DNA of 64,000 nt from an uncultured Lachnospiraceae bacterium (GCA_910577735.1 CAJTOO010000015.1:397-64396); one strand, 5' to 3'. Shown: positions 17,391-27,031, counted from the stretch's first letter. Notes: generated by a model from the sequence alone, not told the origin. Program-made: numbers and translations.

Positions 17391-18963
17391 TGAGCCTTTT
17401 ATATTACAGGGACTATCTGTGATCATTGACTGGGAACAGGAAGGATATGAGATTGTCAGGAAAGCATCTGATGGCCAGGAGGCACTTGATTATCTGAAAG
17501 AAAATGATGTGGATCTGATCATAACGGATATTCGTATGCCGCAGATCAATGGGCTTGAACTGTTGGAGAAAATAAGGAATGAGAAACTTTCTGAGGCTTA
17601 TGTCATTATCCTAAGCGGGTACAATGATTTTCAATACGCACAGGCAGCAATCCGTTATTCCTGCATGGACTATATTCTGAAACCAGTTCAGAAAGAACAG
17701 CTTCTTGATAACATCAGACGAGTGACCAGGAAACGGGAGAATATGATCCAGGAGGAAATGGACAGCCAGCGGATGCAGCGAGGGTACCTGTTACAAAATA
17801 TGATGGCATTGTTACAAGGCAAGGGAAAAGATGAGAATATATCCTATGTGAAAGAAAATTTCCGTTGCAGCAAGGGAGTCAGATATATACATATTTGTCT
17901 CAATGATTTATCGACACTGGAAGAAATGTCCGATGAGGAAGTGTCAGAACGGAAGGACAAAGTGTATGAACAGGTGTCCCGCTATCTGAAAGAAGATACA
18001 GATCATCTGTTCAAGGATTTCTTTGTCTATGAAGAAGATTATGAGATAGGCCTTGTATATTGTGATTATATGGCAAAAGAGAGGAATCTTGCGGAAGAAG
18101 AATTTATGAGAACACTGCATAAGGCGGCACAGAGCGGCAGTGAAAGTCTGCCGGTGATTTTACTTGCAGGTAAATGGGTAGAAGATATCACAAAGATTTC
18201 CCGTTCCTACAGTTCTGCCTGTGTGCTCCGTTCCTTTAAGGGGTTTCAGGATACGAAAAGCGTCTATTATTATGAAAAGGAAGTACAGGTAAATCCCTCT
18301 AAGACGGTTCTGTGTAAGCAGCCTTTGGATAATCTGGTCCAGGCTGTCAATCAGAATGACGCACTTCTAATCAATAAGAGTGTGGATGAACTTTTTATGG
18401 AGATGGACAGACTGGACAGAACCAGTGAGACGGTGACTATGAATCTTAATTGGCTGATTTTCAGGCTTCTTAATCTGGCGGCGGAGCAGGATGAATCTGT
18501 CAATCAGGACGAAGTGCTTTCCTACATCAGCGGAAGCGTATCCAAAGAGGAAATCATCCGCGGCAGCAGGGCTCATATGAGAAAATTTGCCTGTAAATAT
18601 GCGGAATATCTGGTGCAGCTTAGAAAAAATGTTTCCAGGGGAATCCTCACGGAGATTGAAAATGAGATTAAGGAACATTATGCAGAGAATCTGACTTTGC
18701 GGGAACTGGGCCAGAAGTATTATATCAACAGTTCTTATCTGGGCCAGATCTTTCGTAAAAGATATGGCCAGTCTTTCAAGAACTATCTGAATAATTTCAG
18801 GATTAAAGAAGCGGCATCCCAGTTGATCCGGACAGATAAAAAGATTGGTCAGATTGCTGAGGATGTGGGATATCGTGATCTGGATTATTTTATCAGCCGT
18901 TTTATTGAACAGGAGGGGTGTACGCCATCCAGATATCGAAAGAGTGCAAGGGAAGAAGCGTAG
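17362..18963 (+). CDS. YesN-type response regulator, AraC output domain
   Basis: A 533-residue protein. The receiver domain (1-120) has LVDDE, the phospho-acceptor Asp in LIITDIRMP and the conserved Lys in ILKPVQ. A long middle region (about 130-420) is followed by an AraC/XylS double-HTH domain (430-530) with 'LRELGQKYYINSSYLGQIFRK' cut by its turn and a second HTH ending GCTPSRYRK. It should activate the transporter and glycosidase genes downstream. The RBS AGGAAGGA lies inside the kinase gene. A perfect terminator follows. Confidence 0.9.
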   Translation: MLMKVMLVDDEPFILQGLSVIIDWEQEGYEIVRKASDGQEALDYLKENDVDLIITDIRMPQINGLELLEKIRNEKLSEAYVIILSGYNDFQYAQAAIRYSCMDYILKPVQKEQLLDNIRRVTRKRENMIQEEMDSQRMQRGYLLQNMMALLQGKGKDENISYVKENFRCSKGVRYIHICLNDLSTLEEMSDEEVSERKDKVYEQVSRYLKEDTDHLFKDFFVYEEDYEIGLVYCDYMAKERNLAEEEFMRTLHKAAQSGSESLPVILLAGKWVEDITKISRSYSSACVLRSFKGFQDTKSVYYYEKEVQVNPSKTVLCKQPLDNLVQAVNQNDALLINKSVDELFMEMDRLDRTSETVTMNLNWLIFRLLNLAAEQDESVNQDEVLSYISGSVSKEEIIRGSRAHMRKFACKYAEYLVQLRKNVSRGILTEIENEIKEHYAENLTLRELGQKYYINSSYLGQIFRKRYGQSFKNYLNNFRIKEAASQLIRTDKKIGQIAEDVGYRDLDYFISRFIEQEGCTPSRYRKSAREEA

Positions 18964-18974
18964 AATAGCATAGG

Positions 18975-19014
18975 CCGGGTAAATTCTAACATGCTAGAAT
19001 TTATCCGGTTTCTT
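18975..19014 (+). terminator. terminator of the GH43-kinase-regulator operon
   Basis: The perfect 14-bp arms CCGGGTAAATTCTA (with one G-T pair) and TAGAATTTATCCGG are followed by TTTCTTT. It separates the regulators from the transport operon. Confidence 0.78.
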
Positions 19015-19094
19015 TATAGACTTTATCGGGTTGAAGGTTTTTATGGATGTAATAAGATAGTATTATCACATAAAATCAAGAGGGAGGATAAGAA

Positions 19095-20825
19095 ATGAAG
19101 TGTAAAAAATTAACAGCGCTTTTATTGACAGCAGCAATGGCAGCATCAGTACTTACCGGCTGCGGCGGCGAAGAGGCAGCCAGCAGCACAGGGACCTCAG
19201 AACCTGCAGAAACGTCGGGGGGGGGGCAAAATGAGACGGCGGCTTCCGGTGAAGACGGCAATAAAGAAATTATTGATTTCACGATGTTTATAGCTATGCC
19301 TGGTCCGGAGATCAATGACGGTAATGAGATTCAGGAGATCATTGCACAAAAGACCGGCGTAAGAGTTAAAGAGACTTGGCTCACTGGTCAGACAGCGGCT
19401 GAGGCAGTAGGAACGATTATTGCAGGAGGAGAGTATCCTGATTTTATAGACGGCGGCGATGGCCAGATGGCGTTGTATGATGCCGGTGCACTGGTTGCCT
19501 GGGATGATTATCTTGAGAAACATCCTAAATTAAAAGAAATGTACTCTGATGAGGAGTGGGACAGATTCCGTCAGGCAGACGGTAAGATTTACTGGGCAAA
19601 TATTTTCCAGAATACTTATGGTGAGTCTAAGGCAACGACTCACAATGACGAAGCTTTCTGGATTCAGAATAAAGTGCTTGCCTGGGATAACTATCCGAAG
19701 ATTGAGACCTTAGACCAGTATTTCGATCTGCTGGAACGTTATGCGGCAGCAAATCCGACCATGGAAGATGGCACAGAGGTGATTCCTTATACGATTCTCT
19801 GTGAGGACTGGAGATACTTCTGTATTGAAAATGCTGGACAGTTCTTAGATGGCTATCCGAATGACGGTTCTGTTATTGTTAACACAGATACCATGAAGAT
19901 TGAGGATTATAATACCAGCGAGACAACTGTGAGATACTTCAAGAAACTGAATGAAGAGTATCAGAAGGGCATAATCGACCATGAGTTTGCAACACAGACT
20001 TATGATGAGTATATTGCTAAACTTTCTACAGGCCGTGTACTTGGTATGTGTGATCAGTGGTGGGATTTCGCCTATACAGTAAATGATGTATTTAAGCAGC
20101 AGGGTCTTGACCTGCAGGGCTGCAACTATGTTCCTCTTGGCCTTACCATTGATGAGGGCATGGACAATATGTGGCATACTTATGGTGATACGCAGAATGT
20201 AGCAAATGGCGTAGCTGTTACCACAAGCTGTAAAGATGTGGATGCGGCTTTCCAGTTCTTAGAGGATTGTCTGGATCAGGAGATTCATGATCTCAGATTC
20301 TGGGGTATTGAAGGTGTGGATTACCTGGTTGATGATGATGGTCTCTTCTACAGAACGGAAGATATGAGAATGCAGTGTGCTAATACAGAATATAAGGCTT
20401 CACACTTATGTACTTATTCTTATCTGCCGCAGTATCTTGGAACCAGCAGGGACGGAAAGAACGCAATGCAGGTTCCAGAGCAGACATCCGAGTTCTTCAG
20501 CGGTCTGGCACAGCCTCTGGTAGATTGTTTTGAGGCATATGGAGTAACCACTTATGTGGAAATGATAGGTTCCGTAGATAAAGAGACAGGTCCCTGGTTC
20601 CCGATGTATTCTTACTCCAACAACATGACCACAGAGACTCCCGGCGGTGTGGCATGGACCAAGATGGGTGAAATAAAACATGAATGGCTGCCGAAGGTGG
20701 TTATGTCAGCTTCCTTTGATACCACATGGAACGAGTACATGGAAGCGTATGAAGGTTGTTCCCCGCAGGATTTCCTTGCAGAGATGCAGACGGAATTAGA
20801 CCGGAGAGCAGCGGCAGCTCAGTAA
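19095..20825 (+). CDS. sugar ABC transporter substrate-binding lipoprotein
   Basis: A 576-residue lipoprotein: signal peptide with lipobox L-T-G-C22, a flexible Ser/Gly/Glu-rich linker, then a large solute-binding domain of the type paired with LplB/YtcP permeases (about 500 residues; ITMF-like first strand, DQWWDFAY, FPMYSYSNN). It should capture xylo- or arabinoxylo-oligosaccharides at the cell surface. The RBS GGGAGGA is strong. The linker codons contain an uninterrupted run of ten G (19217-19226), a slippage-prone tract. The permease genes follow after a hairpin. Confidence 0.88.
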   Translation: MKCKKLTALLLTAAMAASVLTGCGGEEAASSTGTSEPAETSGGGQNETAASGEDGNKEIIDFTMFIAMPGPEINDGNEIQEIIAQKTGVRVKETWLTGQTAAEAVGTIIAGGEYPDFIDGGDGQMALYDAGALVAWDDYLEKHPKLKEMYSDEEWDRFRQADGKIYWANIFQNTYGESKATTHNDEAFWIQNKVLAWDNYPKIETLDQYFDLLERYAAANPTMEDGTEVIPYTILCEDWRYFCIENAGQFLDGYPNDGSVIVNTDTMKIEDYNTSETTVRYFKKLNEEYQKGIIDHEFATQTYDEYIAKLSTGRVLGMCDQWWDFAYTVNDVFKQQGLDLQGCNYVPLGLTIDEGMDNMWHTYGDTQNVANGVAVTTSCKDVDAAFQFLEDCLDQEIHDLRFWGIEGVDYLVDDDGLFYRTEDMRMQCANTEYKASHLCTYSYLPQYLGTSRDGKNAMQVPEQTSEFFSGLAQPLVDCFEAYGVTTYVEMIGSVDKETGPWFPMYSYSNNMTTETPGGVAWTKMGEIKHEWLPKVVMSASFDTTWNEYMEAYEGCSPQDFLAEMQTELDRRAAAAQ

Positions 20826-20861
20826 GATCACAGATGCAGTAACCTGAGATTGATAAATGAA

Positions 20862-20904
20862 GGGGCAGCTATATTGCTGTAGAAGCTATGTAGCTGTCTC
20901 TTTT
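20862..20904 (+). terminator. hairpin after the binding-protein gene (partial terminator)
   Basis: The arms GGGGCAGCTA (20862-20871) and TAGCTGTCTC (20891-20900) are followed by TTTT. A leaky terminator or 3'-stabilising hairpin here would give more binding protein than permease, a common arrangement in ABC operons. Confidence 0.5.
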
Positions 20905-20940
20905 ACTCTGAAAATATCTATGAGCGTAGAGGAGAAGAAT

Positions 20941-21876
20941 ATGAGTTGGGGGAAAAAAAGAGTAAAACAGAAAATTACGTGGAAAGAGGTTAAAAGGCAG
21001 AAAGTCCTGCTGATCTGGTCGGCATTTTTTGTAGTATACGGTTTTATTTTCTATTATCTTCCGCTAGGCGGATGGATTATGGCGTTTCAGAATTATAAGC
21101 CCAGAGATGGAATGCTCCATTCCAAATTTATTGGGCTTGACAAATTTAAGTTTTTGTTTGGTGACGCTACTTTTATCAGGGTTATCAGAAATACATTGGC
21201 GATGGGTACAATCAACCTGGTCACTTCCTTTATCATGGCAATTTTGTTTGCCATTTTGTTAAATGAAGTCAGATGTGTGCTGGGAAAGAAACTGGTACAG
21301 ACAATTTCTTATCTGCCCCACTTCCTGTCATGGATTATTGTTACCGGTATTTTGCATGATGCTCTGTCGTCTACGGGAATTATAAATGAAATATTGCTGA
21401 AACTGGGCATTGTAGAGTCGCAGATTAATTTCTTTGCACATGAAAGTTATTTCTGGCCTATCGTTGCTTTCTCAAACCTCTGGAAAGAGACCGGGTGGAA
21501 TGCGATTATCTATCTGGCGGCAATCACATCCATTGATCCAAGTCTCTATGAGGCGGCATCCATTGACGGTGCGGGAAGATGGGCCAAGATTAAATATATT
21601 ACACTTCCGGGCATTAAACCTACCATTATCATACTGCTTCTGATGAATGTGGGTAATGTCTTAAATGCAGGATTTGAAGTACAGTATCTGTTAGGTAACG
21701 GACTGGTACAGAAAGTATCGCAGACGATTGACATATACGTGTTGAACTGGGGTATCAGCCAGAACGATTATTCACTGGGTACGGCAGCAGGTATCTTTAA
21801 GAGTGCGGTCAGTATTTTCCTGATTGTGCTTGCGAACCGTCTTGCAAAACGATCCGGCGAACAAAGTTTATTCTAG
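20941..21876 (+). CDS. sugar ABC transporter permease (LplB-like)
   Basis: From the ATG at 20941 (RBS GAGGAGAAG) the protein has 311 residues and six predicted membrane helices. The cytoplasmic EAA loop, EAASIDGAGRWAKIKYITLP, is present at about 200-220. It is the first of a pair of permeases in the oligosaccharide importer. An upstream in-frame start at 20857 has no RBS. No ATPase gene is present nearby, so a shared MsmK-type ATPase is expected. Confidence 0.9.
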   Translation: MSWGKKRVKQKITWKEVKRQKVLLIWSAFFVVYGFIFYYLPLGGWIMAFQNYKPRDGMLHSKFIGLDKFKFLFGDATFIRVIRNTLAMGTINLVTSFIMAILFAILLNEVRCVLGKKLVQTISYLPHFLSWIIVTGILHDALSSTGIINEILLKLGIVESQINFFAHESYFWPIVAFSNLWKETGWNAIIYLAAITSIDPSLYEAASIDGAGRWAKIKYITLPGIKPTIIILLLMNVGNVLNAGFEVQYLLGNGLVQKVSQTIDIYVLNWGISQNDYSLGTAAGIFKSAVSIFLIVLANRLAKRSGEQSLF

Positions 21877-21892
21877 GGGAGGGAGTGTAAAG

Positions 21893-22777
21893 ATGAAAAG
21901 AAAGAAAAGTATTGCTGATTGGATTTTTGTGACATGTAACACCATCTTTATGATATCCTTTGTTATCATTACATTATACCCGGTGTTAAATACCCTGGCG
22001 ATTTCTCTGAATGACGGTATCGATGCTGTGCGCGGCGGCATCCATTTGATTCCCAGAAAATTTACCTGGCAGAATTATTATACGGTATTACATAAGCAGA
22101 ATATGGTAACTGGCGCCTATATCACTGTGCTGAGGACCATAATCGGAACCTTACTGGCTTTGGTGAGCAATGCATTACTGGCGTTTATCGTGAGCAGAAA
22201 AAGATTTCTATTTAAATCACAGTTATCTTTGTTCTGGGTTATCACAATGTATGTGAACGGCGGTCTGATTCCTGTATTCCTCTTATATAAGAATCTGCAT
22301 CTGACAGGAACCTTCTGGGTATATGTAGTGCCTGGTGCAGTCAGCGCCTTTAATATGCTGGTGCTGAGGACTTATATGATGGGCCTGCCGGATTCGCTGG
22401 AAGAATCGGCACAGCTTGACGGGGCAGGTTATATGACAATCTTTGCGAAGATCATTTCTCCCCTTTGCAAGCCGGTCTATGCGACGGTGGCTCTGTTTGT
22501 GGCCGTAGGCCAGTGGAACTCCTGGTTTGATGCCATGCTTTACAATCGTATGTCTGACAAGTATACTACATTACAGTATGAGTTGATGAAACTGTTGTCC
22601 TCAGTCATGCAGCAAAGCGGCAGTGCCGACAGTATGAGAAACTCGGCAAATTCTATTACTCCTGCGTCAATCAGGGCGGCGGCAACCATAGCGACTATGC
22701 TTCCGATTGTGTGTCTGTATCCGTTCCTGCAGAGGTATTTCGTGACAGGACTGACGATCGGCGGTGTCAAAGAATAG
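21893..22777 (+). CDS. carbohydrate ABC transporter permease (YtcP/AraQ-like)
   Basis: From the ATG at 21893 (RBS AGGGGAGGGAG) the protein has 294 residues and six predicted helices. The EAA-type loop EESAQLDGAGYMTIFAKIISP and the C-terminal 'FVTGLTIGGVKE' ending are typical of the partner subunit. It forms the membrane channel with the preceding permease; the genes are 16 bp apart. Confidence 0.9.
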   Translation: MKRKKSIADWIFVTCNTIFMISFVIITLYPVLNTLAISLNDGIDAVRGGIHLIPRKFTWQNYYTVLHKQNMVTGAYITVLRTIIGTLLALVSNALLAFIVSRKRFLFKSQLSLFWVITMYVNGGLIPVFLLYKNLHLTGTFWVYVVPGAVSAFNMLVLRTYMMGLPDSLEESAQLDGAGYMTIFAKIISPLCKPVYATVALFVAVGQWNSWFDAMLYNRMSDKYTTLQYELMKLLSSVMQQSGSADSMRNSANSITPASIRAAATIATMLPIVCLYPFLQRYFVTGLTIGGVKE

Positions 22778-22792
22778 TGTGAGAAATGCGAA

Positions 22793-22842
22793 AAGTACTT
22801 CTAGGGACGTCTCGTCATAAGACGAGACGCCAAGAAGTACTT
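22793..22842 (+). promoter_or_regulatory. long two-part hairpin between transporter and GH8 genes
   Basis: The outer arms AAGTACTTCT and AGAAGTACTT enclose an inner perfect stem CGTCTCGTC/GACGAGACG with an ATAA loop. No T run follows, so it looks like an mRNA-stabilising or processing structure rather than a terminator. Confidence 0.5.
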
Positions 22843-22854
22843 AGTTTCGTATAG

Positions 22855-22888
22855 GAGAATGCCTGAAAATGGGCATTCTCTGTATTTT
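22855..22888 (+). terminator. probable terminator before GH8 gene
   Basis: The arms GAGAATGCC and GGGCATTCTC (22855-22863, 22871-22880) are followed by TGTATTTT. It lies 32 bp before the GH8 start and could act as an attenuator. Confidence 0.5.
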
Positions 22889-22919
22889 AAAAAATAATAG
22901 GAAAGGCAGTGTTACAAAG

Positions 22920-24068
22920 ATGCGGTATCGTAATGTTTTTAAAGAGATCGGGATTCCGGAGAAGGAGATTTCAGCGAGACTTAAGGAGATTGTGCATACC
23001 CTTTTCTATGATGAGGAGGAAAAGGTGTATCATCCTGTGGGAGATGATATGGCCTATATTGAGGATACGGGGAATATTGATGCGCGTACAGAGGGCATGT
23101 CTTATGGTATGATGATGTGTGTGCAATTGGATATGAAAGAGGAATTTGACCGTCTCTGGAAATGGGCGAAGACATATATGTGGATGCAGGACGGGGAGAA
23201 TGAGGGATATTTTGCCTGGTCCTGCGCCCCTGACGGGTCTAAGAATGCTGACGGACCGGCGCCTGACGGGGAAGAATATTTTGCCCTGGCATTGTTCTTT
23301 GCTTCTCACAGATGGGGAGACGGCGAGGGCATTTATTGCTATGAAAAGGAAGCAAGAGAGATTCTGTCTGCCTGTCTTCATAAAGGAGAAGCGGGACGGG
23401 CGGGAGAGCCTATGTGGAACAGGGATAATTATCAGATTCTGTTTGTGCCGGGATCTCCTTTTACAGATCCGTCCTATCATCTGCCCCATTTTTATGAGCT
23501 GTTTGCGAAATGGGCCAATGAGGAAGACCGGGAATTTTGGGCCAGGGCAGCTAAGGCCAGCAGGGAATATCTGGCTGCAGCCTGCCACCCGGATACAGGA
23601 ATGTCGGCAGAGTATGCCAATTTTGACGGTTCGCCGGTGTATACGGAATTTGCGTGGGGACAGCATGGGTACTTCTACTCAGATGCTTACCGTACCGCGG
23701 CCAATATCGGATTGGATTATAGCTGGAATGAAATAGATGAAGGACAATGTGGGGCAGCTTCTAAACTGCAGCATTTCCTGGGCGTGACCAGGAGGGAAAA
23801 TCCTTATATGACGTACCGGATTGACGGCGAAGTGATCGATCAGCCGGCCCTTCATCCTGTGGGAATGCTGGCCGCAACAGCCCAGGGAACCCTGGCGCTT
23901 TCGGAGAGACTGGATAATGCAGAATTATCAGAGACGGCGCAGCTGGCAATAGAATGGGTGCGGCGTTTTTATAAAGAGCCGATGCGTAAAGGGGAACGCA
24001 GATACTATGATAACTGTCTGTATCTGTTTGCATTTCTGGCCTTGTCAGGAAATTATCGCATCTGGTAA
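22920..24068 (+). CDS. reducing-end xylose-releasing exo-oligoxylanase (GH8)
   Basis: From the ATG at 22920 the protein has 382 residues and no signal peptide. It matches GH8 Rex enzymes: E58 in DARTEGMSYG (acid), D116 in APDGEEYFA and D255 in FYSDAYRT (base). The spacing fits E70/D128/D263 of the Bacillus halodurans enzyme, from memory. Rex enzymes release xylose from the reducing end of xylo-oligosaccharides of three or more residues, here presumably in the cytoplasm after import. The RBS is AGGAAAGG. Confidence 0.9.
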   Translation: MRYRNVFKEIGIPEKEISARLKEIVHTLFYDEEEKVYHPVGDDMAYIEDTGNIDARTEGMSYGMMMCVQLDMKEEFDRLWKWAKTYMWMQDGENEGYFAWSCAPDGSKNADGPAPDGEEYFALALFFASHRWGDGEGIYCYEKEAREILSACLHKGEAGRAGEPMWNRDNYQILFVPGSPFTDPSYHLPHFYELFAKWANEEDREFWARAAKASREYLAAACHPDTGMSAEYANFDGSPVYTEFAWGQHGYFYSDAYRTAANIGLDYSWNEIDEGQCGAASKLQHFLGVTRRENPYMTYRIDGEVIDQPALHPVGMLAATAQGTLALSERLDNAELSETAQLAIEWVRRFYKEPMRKGERRYYDNCLYLFAFLALSGNYRIW

Positions 24069-24198
24069 ATATGAGATATTTTCTTTTCATAATTTTATAT
24101 AGATTAAAAGAGGAAATTTGTTGCTATTTTTCGATATTTCTGGCAAAATGGGATAGGAAAGTGTTTCCGCAGAAATTATAAGAGAGAAGGGATATATT

Positions 24199-25389
24199 AT
24201 GGAAAGAAAAGTCGGAACCGTATCGAGAGGTATTCGCTGTCCTATCATCAGAGAGGGCGACGATCTGGCTAAAATTGTTGTAGACAGCGTTTTAGAGGCA
24301 GCTGAAGCAGAAGGCTTTGCAATTCGGGACAAAGATGTGGTAGCAGTGACGGAGTCTGTTGTGGCAAGAGCACAGGGTAACTATGCATCGGTGGAAGCGA
24401 TTGCAGAGGATGTGCGTGCCAAACTTGGCGGCGAGACAATCGGTGTCATTTTCCCGATTTTGTCCAGAAACCGTTTTGCAATCTGCCTGAGAGGAATCGC
24501 TAAAGGGGCTAAGAAAGTAGTACTGATGCTCAGCTATCCCAGTGATGAGGTTGGTAATGAACTGGTTTCCCTGGATAAACTGGATGAGGCTGGCATCAAT
24601 CCATACAGTGATGTTTTGACTCTGGAGAAATACAGGGAGTTATTTGGCGAGAATATTCATCCTTTTACGGGCGTTGATTATGTGTCTTACTATGGAGAAC
24701 TGATTAAAGAATCCGGTGCGGATGTGGAGATTATCTTTGCCAATGACTGCCGCAGTATTCTTGCTTATACGAAGAAGGTCTTGAACTGTGATATTCATAC
24801 CAGGGCACGCACGAAGAGACTTTTAAAAGCAGCCGGCGCGGAAGTCGTGATGGGAATGGACGATATTCTCACACAGCCTGTAAATGGCAGCGGCTGTAAT
24901 GAAAAGTACGGTCTGTTAGGTTCCAATAAATCAACGGAAGATACCATCAAACTCTTCCCCCGTGAATGTACGGATCTTGTGATGGATATTCAGAAAGAGA
25001 TTCTGGACAGAACAGGGAAACATGTGGAAGTCATGGTATATGGTGATGGCGCCTTTAAGGATCCGGTAGGAAAGATCTGGGAGCTTGCAGACCCTTGTGT
25101 ATCTCCGGCCAGCACACCCGGACTTGAGGGAACGCCCAATGAAGTGAAGTTGAAATATCTGGCAGATAATGACTTTAAGGATCTGTCCGGTGAGGCGTTG
25201 AAAGAAGCTATCTCCAATCGTATCAAAGAGAAGAAAGATAATCTGGTAGGTGATATGGCTTCTCAGGGTACGACACCCAGAAGACTGACAGATCTGATCG
25301 GCTCTTTATGTGACTTGACCAGCGGTTCGGGAGATAAGGGTACACCGGTGATTCTGATTCAGGGTTATTTTGATAATTATGTAAGTTAA
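24199..25389 (+). CDS. coenzyme F420-0:L-glutamate ligase-like protein
   Basis: A 396-residue protein of the CofE/FbiB-like superfamily (PF01996): opening RGIRCPIIREGDDLAKIV, then KDVVAVTESVVARAQGN, a PILSRNRFA strand and a C-terminal GYGDGAFKDP-like segment (VYGDGAFKDP). In archaea and actinobacteria CofE adds gamma-glutamates to F420. Firmicutes of this type are not known to make F420, so the substrate here is unknown; a different acid-amine ligation is possible. The longer form (about 400 residues) is a distinct subgroup. It lies between two xylan-degrading genes, 11 bp before the second GH43, which points to co-transcription. Confidence 0.78.
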   Translation: MERKVGTVSRGIRCPIIREGDDLAKIVVDSVLEAAEAEGFAIRDKDVVAVTESVVARAQGNYASVEAIAEDVRAKLGGETIGVIFPILSRNRFAICLRGIAKGAKKVVLMLSYPSDEVGNELVSLDKLDEAGINPYSDVLTLEKYRELFGENIHPFTGVDYVSYYGELIKESGADVEIIFANDCRSILAYTKKVLNCDIHTRARTKRLLKAAGAEVVMGMDDILTQPVNGSGCNEKYGLLGSNKSTEDTIKLFPRECTDLVMDIQKEILDRTGKHVEVMVYGDGAFKDPVGKIWELADPCVSPASTPGLEGTPNEVKLKYLADNDFKDLSGEALKEAISNRIKEKKDNLVGDMASQGTTPRRLTDLIGSLCDLTSGSGDKGTPVILIQGYFDNYVS

Positions 25390-25400
25390 AGGAAGAAACT

Positions 25401-26975
25401 ATGACGAAAGCGGTAAATCCAATCATACCGGGATTTTATCCGGATCCGTCAATCTGTGGAGTGGGCGATGACTTTTATCTCGTCAACTCCACATTTTCCT
25501 ATTTTCCGGGTATTCCCATCATGCACAGCAAAGATCTGGTTCATTGGGAACAGATTGGCCATGTGATGGACAGGCAGTCTCAGCTTCCCTTAGAAGGAGG
25601 CCGGCACTCCCAGGGGCTTTTTGCGCCCACAATACGATATCATGAAGGCGTCTTTTATGTGATCTGTACCAATGAGACAAGCGGCGGCAATTTCATTGTG
25701 ACAGCCAAGGATCCTGCGGGACCATGGTCGGAGCCCTTTTATCTGGAAGGGGCGGATGGGATCGATCCCACCATCTTTTTTGATGAAGACGGAAAGGTCT
25801 ATTATATAGGAACACATCCGATCATAGAGAACAGGCAGTATGACGGAGAGTGCCACATCTGGATTCAGGAACTGGAACTGGAGACTATGAAGCTCACAGG
25901 GAAGCCGAAAGATGTATGGAGCGGTTCCATGCGCTTTGTCCATTGGCCGGAAGGGCCTCATTTGTACAAAAGGGACGGTTATTATTATATGCTGCTGGCT
26001 GAAGGTGGCACGGACAGGAATCATTCTGTGACCATGTGCAGGAGCCGTACTATATGGGGGCCTTATGAGAATCATTTCTGTAACCCCATTCTCACGCACA
26101 GACATCTGGGTAAAGATTATCCGGTTCAATGTGTAGGGCATGGTGATCTGGTGGAGACATCGTCCGGAGAGTGGTATATGGTGATGCTGGCAATGCGTCC
26201 CATGGAAGGATATACAACACTTGGCAGAGAAACCTTTCTTGCGAAAGTGGTCTGGGAGAATGGCTGGCCGGTGGTCAATCCGGGCATTGGCAGACTGACA
26301 GATGAGGTAGAAGTTGCACTTGAAGAATGGAAGCCCGGGAAATCTGTCACAGAGAGCAGACGGGTTTATCCTTTTGGTGAAATGGAAGAACTTGGGTTTG
26401 AGTTTGTGTATCTCAGGAATCCTGACCCGGAAAAGTATCGTCTGTGTCCGGGGCAGGGCCTAAAACTGCAGTATGATACGCACACCCTGATGGAGGAAGC
26501 TTCTCCCACTTATGTGGGAATCCGTCAGCAGCATCATTATTTTCAGGCAGATGCGGTGGTGCTTGCGGACAGTATCTTAGAGAATCAGGAAACGGGTATT
26601 GTATTATTGCAGAGTAATGCATATTATCTTCGGTCAGCACTCACAGAAAATGCCGGCGGTGAAATACTTCTGCGGATTTATCTGTGTGAGAATCTGGAAG
26701 AAAAACGTATCGTTGAGAAAGTTCTTACGGATGTACGGAATGAGATAAGGTTATCTCTGGAAGTCAACGGTCTTACAGCCGGAATGAAAGTAATCTGTGG
26801 TGCGGCGGAGACAGATGTGGCGCAGGGGATTGACATTCGGAGTCTTACCACAGAGGCTGCCGGAGGTTTCGTGGGTTGTACAGTAGGGCTGTATGCTGTC
26901 TCCAAAATACAGACACAAAAAGCGGCAGTTTATAAAAATTTTATATATAAAACACAAGATATAGTTGTAGAGTAG
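25401..26975 (+). CDS. GH43 family beta-xylosidase/alpha-L-arabinofuranosidase
   Basis: A 524-residue cytoplasmic enzyme. Catalytic residues are visible: Asp in FYPDPSIC (base, about residue 14), Asp in GIDPTIFF (pKa modulator) and Glu in WPEGPHLYKR (acid). The C-terminal half (about 320-520) is the GH43-type beta-sandwich. The IPIMHSKDLVHWEQIGHV opening resembles GH43 subfamily 12 arabinofuranosidases, so it may remove arabinose side chains while the first GH43 acts on xylosyl residues. Start RBS: AAAGGAAG. Confidence 0.9.
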   Translation: MTKAVNPIIPGFYPDPSICGVGDDFYLVNSTFSYFPGIPIMHSKDLVHWEQIGHVMDRQSQLPLEGGRHSQGLFAPTIRYHEGVFYVICTNETSGGNFIVTAKDPAGPWSEPFYLEGADGIDPTIFFDEDGKVYYIGTHPIIENRQYDGECHIWIQELELETMKLTGKPKDVWSGSMRFVHWPEGPHLYKRDGYYYMLLAEGGTDRNHSVTMCRSRTIWGPYENHFCNPILTHRHLGKDYPVQCVGHGDLVETSSGEWYMVMLAMRPMEGYTTLGRETFLAKVVWENGWPVVNPGIGRLTDEVEVALEEWKPGKSVTESRRVYPFGEMEELGFEFVYLRNPDPEKYRLCPGQGLKLQYDTHTLMEEASPTYVGIRQQHHYFQADAVVLADSILENQETGIVLLQSNAYYLRSALTENAGGEILLRIYLCENLEEKRIVEKVLTDVRNEIRLSLEVNGLTAGMKVICGAAETDVAQGIDIRSLTTEAAGGFVGCTVGLYAVSKIQTQKAAVYKNFIYKTQDIVVE

Positions 26976-27031
26976 CACTTCGGTAGCACTTCTTGTAGTA
27001 TACTATCCTTGTAAAAGGGGATAACGATAGA

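Noticed and set aside
22971..23666. Minus-strand 231-residue open frame
   Set aside because: It is antisense to the GH8 gene with its catalytic residues intact, and is Arg/His-rich, typical of shadow frames.
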